Below are positions 12,760 to 15,581 of a stretch of 15,581 nucleotides of DNA, piece by piece. The notes below the pieces were generated by a model. That model was not told the origin of the DNA and did not search any database. It saw only the letters and a program-made list of their open reading frames with translations. The stretch lies in the NCBI GenBank assembly GCA_028713595.1, contig JAQTNZ010000010.1, positions 1-15,581 of the forward strand, written 5' to 3'. The translations under genes and the position numbers were made by a program. The stretch is from Methylovulum sp. Its GTDB lineage: Bacteria; Pseudomonadota; Gammaproteobacteria; Methylococcales; Methylomonadaceae. Every line of letters starts with the position of its first letter. Positions within the stretch are counted from its first letter, which is position 1.

Positions 12760-12911
12760 CATTCCCATTCATGCCCCTGAGATATAAGGGTACGCGGCGC
12801 GTGGGAACGAGAGTTTTTCATTTATCTTATTGAAATTACAGGCACAATCCCTTAACTTAATGGCAGTGATTTATGCCCTATATCTGCGGGTACATGCCAT
12901 GTGGGAACGAG
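12760..12911. repeat. Direct copies of a GTGGGAACGAG repeat split by a MITE end
   Basis: Two related direct copies occur: ATAT..AGGGTACGCGGCGC then GTGGGAACGAG (12782-12811), and ATAT..CGGGTACATGCCAT then GTGGGAACGAG (12880-12911). Inverted relatives are at 8011-8027 (CGTTCCCACATGCCACG) and 12483-12500. The segment between the two copies holds the solo MITE end at 12824-12868. The pattern looks like repeated insertion into, or recombination among, the same repeat family. Confidence 0.65.
12824..12868 (-). repeat. Solo long MITE end
   Basis: This 45-base segment, read on the minus strand, begins CACTGCCATTAAGTTAAGG. It differs from each long end of the 7951-8233 element at only 3 positions over 45 bases. 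No inverted partner lies nearby, so it is a truncated element or a recombination remnant. Confidence 0.75.
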
Positions 12912-12959
12912 AACAAACGAGAACAACCCAAGCCATTCTAAATAACGCGTAGCCTAACC

Positions 12960-13562
12960 CTACCCACTCTTACCCGCCACCAACCCTTGCAACTGCCTTA
13001 ACGCCTGTCCCCGATGGCTTAACGCATTTTTAAGGTCGGCGGGCAGTTGTGCGGATGAGCATTGCTGGGCCGGTAGCCAAAAAATAGGGTCATAACCAAA
13101 ACCATGCTCACCGATAGGTTGGCGCAGTATGTGCCCTTCCCAAACGCCTTGGGCGATCAGGGGGCAGGGATCATCGGCATGTTTCAGCAGGGCGATAACG
13201 CAGACAAAGCGGGCGCTGCGTTGCCCGTCCGGCACGTCCGCCAAGGCGGCAAGCAATTTTAAGACGTTGTCCTGGTCGCTGGCGTTTTCTCCGGCATACC
13301 GCGCCGAGCGGACACCGGGCGCACCGTTGAGGGCATCGACAATAATCCCCGAATCGTCGGCAATGGCGGGCAGGCCCGATTGTAAGGCCGCGTTACGCGC
13401 TTTTAAAATGGCGTTTTCAATAAACGTGGTGCCGGTTTCTGCGCACTCGACAACGTTAAACGCCGATTGTGCCACCACCACTTGACCCGCCAGAATCGCT
13501 TGGATTTCCCTGATTTTTCCGGCATTGCCACTGGCAAGCACGAGTTGTTTAGGGTCGGCCAT
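12960..13562 (-). CDS. rdgB: XTP/dITP pyrophosphatase (non-canonical purine NTPase)
   Basis: RdgB hydrolyses ITP, dITP and XTP to monophosphates and pyrophosphate, keeping deaminated purines out of DNA and RNA. The 200-residue length is typical of the HAM1/RdgB family. It has the nucleotide-binding LASGNAGKIREI (9-20), FIENAILKARNAA, the catalytic ADDSG (68-72, Asp69/Asp70), ALNGAPGVRSARYAGE, and near the end EHGFGYDPIFW and ALSHRGQALRQL. The ATG overlaps the rph stop by one base (TAATG), and the rph-rdgB pair is a common operon in gammaproteobacteria. The gene upstream of it in many relatives (hemW) is not found downstream here; a repeat-filled region follows instead. Confidence 0.97.
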   Translation of the reverse strand: MADPKQLVLASGNAGKIREIQAILAGQVVVAQSAFNVVECAETGTTFIENAILKARNAALQSGLPAIADDSGIIVDALNGAPGVRSARYAGENASDQDNVLKLLAALADVPDGQRSARFVCVIALLKHADDPCPLIAQGVWEGHILRQPIGEHGFGYDPIFWLPAQQCSSAQLPADLKNALSHRGQALRQLQGLVAGKSG

Positions 13563-14284
13563 TAACGGTAGGCTTCCAGTGCTTGGCGTTGTTTTTCCAT
13601 CAATTGGCTGATGCCGCCACCGGCTAAGGCCAGCATGGCATCGAGTTCTTCTTTTCTAAAGGCATGGCCTTCGGCTGTGCCTTGCACTTCGATAAACGCC
13701 CCGGCATCGTTCATGACGACGTTCATATCGGTTTCGGCATTGCTGTCTTCGGCATAATCCAAGTCCAGCACCGGAATGCCATTAAAAATGCCGACCGAAA
13801 TCGAGGCGACTTGGCCGTATAGGGGGTTGGATTTTATCAGCTTGCGTTTGAGCATGGTTTTTGCCGCCAAGGACAGGGCGACAAAACCGCCGGTAATCGC
13901 CGCCGTGCGGGTGCCGCCATCGGCTTGCAGGACATCGCAGTCTATGGTCAGGGTATGTTCGCCCAGCGCTTTTAAGTCCACCGCCGCCCGCAATGAGCGG
14001 CCAATCAGGCGTTGGATTTCCAATGTCCGCCCGCCTTGTTTGCCGTTGCTGGCTTCGCGGCCCATGCGGCTGTGGGTGGAGCGGGGCAACATGCCGTATT
14101 CGGCGGTAATCCAGCCTTCGCCTTTGCCTTTTAAAAAACGCGGGACACTGCGGTCAACGCTGGCGGTGCACAGCACACGGGTATCGCCAAATTCAACTAA
14201 CACAGAGCCTTCTGCATGTTTAGTGTAGCCACAGGTAAATGTTATGTCTCTTAGTTGATCGGGATTACGTCCGCTGGGTCTCAT
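13562..14284 (-). CDS. rph: Ribonuclease PH
   Basis: RNase PH is a phosphate-dependent 3'-5' exoribonuclease that trims tRNA 3' ends and helps degrade structured RNA as a hexamer. The 240 residues are full length, without the C-terminal frameshift known from E. coli K-12. Seen are the start [70 protein letters not shown], the [18 protein letters not shown] phosphate-site block and [19 protein letters not shown] with the metal-binding acidic residues. It is the first gene of the rph-rdgB pair and divergent from yicC, an arrangement conserved in gammaproteobacteria. Confidence 0.98.
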   Translation of the reverse strand: MRPSGRNPDQLRDITFTCGYTKHAEGSVLVEFGDTRVLCTASVDRSVPRFLKGKGEGWITAEYGMLPRSTHSRMGREASNGKQGGRTLEIQRLIGRSLRAAVDLKALGEHTLTIDCDVLQADGGTRTAAITGGFVALSLAAKTMLKRKLIKSNPLYGQVASISVGIFNGIPVLDLDYAEDSNAETDMNVVMNDAGAFIEVQGTAEGHAFRKEELDAMLALAGGGISQLMEKQRQALEAYR

Positions 14285-14471
14285 AAATAGGGTTCCGCCA
14301 AAATGAAAACTGCACAGTATACCTGAATTGACGGCAATTCTGCTGTAAATGCAAAAAGTGTTTATAAAATGGCTGCGTCATCTGCTAATTCTTAAGCAAT
14401 CATAGTATAGTTGCCAGCTGAAATAGCTGGGTGCGCCCGTGTGACATAACCCCATTAATATTAGGTGAAAA
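14285..14471. promoter_or_regulatory. Divergent promoter region rph / yicC
   Basis: These 187 bases must hold both promoters. On the minus strand TATACT (14321-14316) lies about 32 bases before the rph start and is a plausible -10 box with a poor -35. On the plus strand TATAGT (14406-14411) is a candidate -10 for yicC. A small hairpin CCAGCT-GAAAT-AGCTGG (14414-14430) follows it in the putative yicC leader. The yicC ribosome site is AGGTGAAAA directly before the ATG. Box assignments are tentative. Confidence 0.4.
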
Positions 14472-15335
14472 ATGATAAAAAGTATGACGGCTTATGCCAG
14501 TCAGGAGGCGGAAATAGGAAACCTGACCATCAATTGTGAGTTGCGCTCGGTTAACCACCGTTATTGTGACGTGTCGGTAAAATTGCCGGAGCGCTTGCGC
14601 AGTATAGAAGCCGATTTGCGCAGCCTGATTGCCGAAAAAATTAGCCGTGGCAAGGTCGAATGCAGTATCAGTTATAAAAAAGCCAACGACAGCGCGGGGT
14701 TTAGCGTCAACTTGCAAGCGGTATCGGCTTTGCTGACCGCCACCGAACAAATCGAACAGCTTATGCCTGCGGCCTTGTCGTATTCCGCTTTGGATATATT
14801 GGCGTTTCCGGGCATCCAACAAGAGCCGGATATCGACCGCGAAGCCCTGAATGCGGGGATTAAAAAGTTGCTTAAGCAAACCCTGGCGATATTTTTGGAA
14901 GTCCGCCAGCGCGAAGGCGGGCAGTTGAAAACCCTGATTGAGGAGCGCTGCATCAAGATGCAAGGCTTTGTCGTCTCCGCCAGTGGCCGGATGCCCGAAG
15001 TGTTGCGGCTGATCCGCAACCGCCTGAAAGATCGGGTGGTCGAGCTGGTCGCGCAACCGGATTTTGACCGTCTGGAGCAGGAGTTGGTGATCTTGACGCA
15101 AAAGCTCGACATCACCGAAGAGCTGGACAGATTGGACACCCATATCAGCGAAGTCCTGCGCGTCCTTAAGCAACCCGAACCCGTGGGCCGGCGCTTGGAT
15201 TTTTTAATGCAGGAATTGAACCGCGAAGCCAATACCTTAGGCTCCAAATCAGCGGACAAGGAAATGACGCAAATCGCCATCGAGCTGAAAGTGCTGATTG
15301 AGCAAATGCGCGAGCAGATACAAAACATTGAGTGA
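14472..15335 (+). CDS. yicC: YicC family endoribonuclease
   Basis: YicC proteins are endoribonucleases, linked in E. coli to decay of the RyhB small RNA and to stress and stationary-phase survival. The 287 residues are full length. The N-terminal YicC_N domain starts MIKSMTAYASQEAEIGNLTINCELRSVNHRY and includes LPERLRSIEADLRSLIAEKISRGKVECSI. The C-terminal DUF1732 domain has DRLEQELVILTQKLDITEELDRLDTHISE, VGRRLDFLMQELNREANTLGSKSAD and the terminal IEQMREQIQNIE. AGGTG six bases upstream supports the ATG. The 3' end is a known integration site for genomic islands, and an integrase start lies just downstream, but the YicC C-terminus is intact. Confidence 0.97.
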   Translation: MIKSMTAYASQEAEIGNLTINCELRSVNHRYCDVSVKLPERLRSIEADLRSLIAEKISRGKVECSISYKKANDSAGFSVNLQAVSALLTATEQIEQLMPAALSYSALDILAFPGIQQEPDIDREALNAGIKKLLKQTLAIFLEVRQREGGQLKTLIEERCIKMQGFVVSASGRMPEVLRLIRNRLKDRVVELVAQPDFDRLEQELVILTQKLDITEELDRLDTHISEVLRVLKQPEPVGRRLDFLMQELNREANTLGSKSADKEMTQIAIELKVLIEQMREQIQNIE

Positions 15336-15504
15336 TGTTTCAGGTGGTGTCATGTAGTGTCAAAATGCGTTTAAGGCTTTGAAAGTAAAATATTATCTAT
15401 CCCATACCGTTGCATACTGTGTCATTTAATCGCATAATTGCCGTGTACCAAGGCGCGTACCAAAACCAAAACATGTACAATTTTACTGGTACACAGGGGC
15501 GAAC
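15336..15504 (+). promoter_or_regulatory. Leader between yicC and integrase: likely island left edge, int promoter and inverted repeat
   Basis: A sigma70-like promoter TTGCAT (15410-15415), 17-base spacer, CATAAT (15433-15438) points to the integrase. Just after it, GTGTACCA (15443-15450) and TGGTACAC (15487-15494) form a perfect 8-bp inverted repeat, with further GTACC/GTAC half-sites between. These could be an operator or integrase/excisionase arm sites. GTGTCA occurs three times in direct orientation (15347, 15357, 15419), also possible arm-type sites. AGGGG five bases before the integrase ATG is its ribosome site. The attachment core is expected in or near the end of yicC but cannot be fixed without the other junction. 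Confidence 0.55.
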
Positions 15505-15581
15505 ATGGCAAAGCTGAACGACATACAGATAAAAGGCTGGATAAGCAAAGGCGAACGCTTTGAGGGCAAAAGCGATGGTGA
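15505..15581 (+). CDS. Tyrosine-type site-specific integrase (P4-like), N-terminal fragment cut by window edge
   Basis: Only 25 codons are visible, reading MAKLNDIQIKGWISKGERFE then GKSDG. This is the typical opening of P4-like tyrosine recombinases with an N-terminal arm-DNA-binding domain (compare MAKLTDxxIRAWI...G.xxxKSDGDGL). Such enzymes integrate and excise genomic islands. The catalytic Arg/His/Tyr residues lie beyond the window. The start has a good AGGGG ribosome site and its own promoter. Position and orientation immediately after the yicC 3' end agree with islands such as MGIVflInd1 that use yicC as attachment site. The family call from so short a piece is moderately secure. Confidence 0.7.
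   Translation, partial: MAKLNDIQIKGWISKGERFEGKSDG

Noticed and set aside
12480..12911. Repeats as a possible CRISPR array
   Set aside because: Repeats are inverted, of different kinds and irregularly spaced, with no uniform spacers and no cas genes nearby.
14400..15328. Long minus-strand frames opposite yicC
   Set aside because: Antisense shadows of yicC; no ribosome site or recognisable domain.

Overview
The window looks like the chromosome of a gammaproteobacterium of moderate GC content. The order nrdR-ribD-ribE-ribBA-ribH-nusB-thiL, the rph-rdgB pair divergent from yicC, and the dispersed repeat families would suit a Methylococcales-type methanotroph. That taxonomic guess is inference only. 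There are no tRNA, rRNA or CRISPR features.

Positions 1-5099 hold one long minus-strand operon: nrdR, ribD, a small orphan HicB-like gene, ribE, ribBA, ribH, nusB and a 5'-partial thiL. Genes overlap by one base or lie within 85 bases of each other. It covers most of riboflavin synthesis plus a transcription factor, a thiamine-phosphate kinase and the NrdR repressor. The GTP cyclohydrolase II half of RibBA has lost two of three zinc cysteines and its catalytic loop, so committed-step activity should come from a separate ribA elsewhere.

Positions 5293-7941 (plus strand) hold a Uma2-family nuclease-like protein and an unusual 630-residue pyruvate kinase-like protein. The latter has a novel N-terminal extension, an apparently duplicated B domain, no C-terminal allosteric domain, and the Leu/Lys signature of K+-independent enzymes.

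Positions 7951-8233 are a non-coding MITE-like element with 45-bp terminal inverted repeats and an 11-bp imperfect target duplication. It lies exactly between two convergent stop codons. Relatives of it fill the intergenic region 12520-12911.

Positions 8240-11213 (minus strand) form a copper-resistance operon: a small conserved gene broken by an in-frame TGA, then copA (Tat-exported multicopper oxidase) and copB (His-rich outer-membrane protein), with translationally coupled junctions. Upstream at 11270-12322 is an AI-2E/PerM-family membrane protein.

Positions 12960-14284 are rdgB and rph (minus strand). yicC (14472-15335, plus) is followed 169 bases later by the first 25 codons of a P4-like tyrosine integrase. 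This is the expected arrangement for a genomic island inserted in the 3' end of yicC, so the window probably ends at the left edge of an integrated element.
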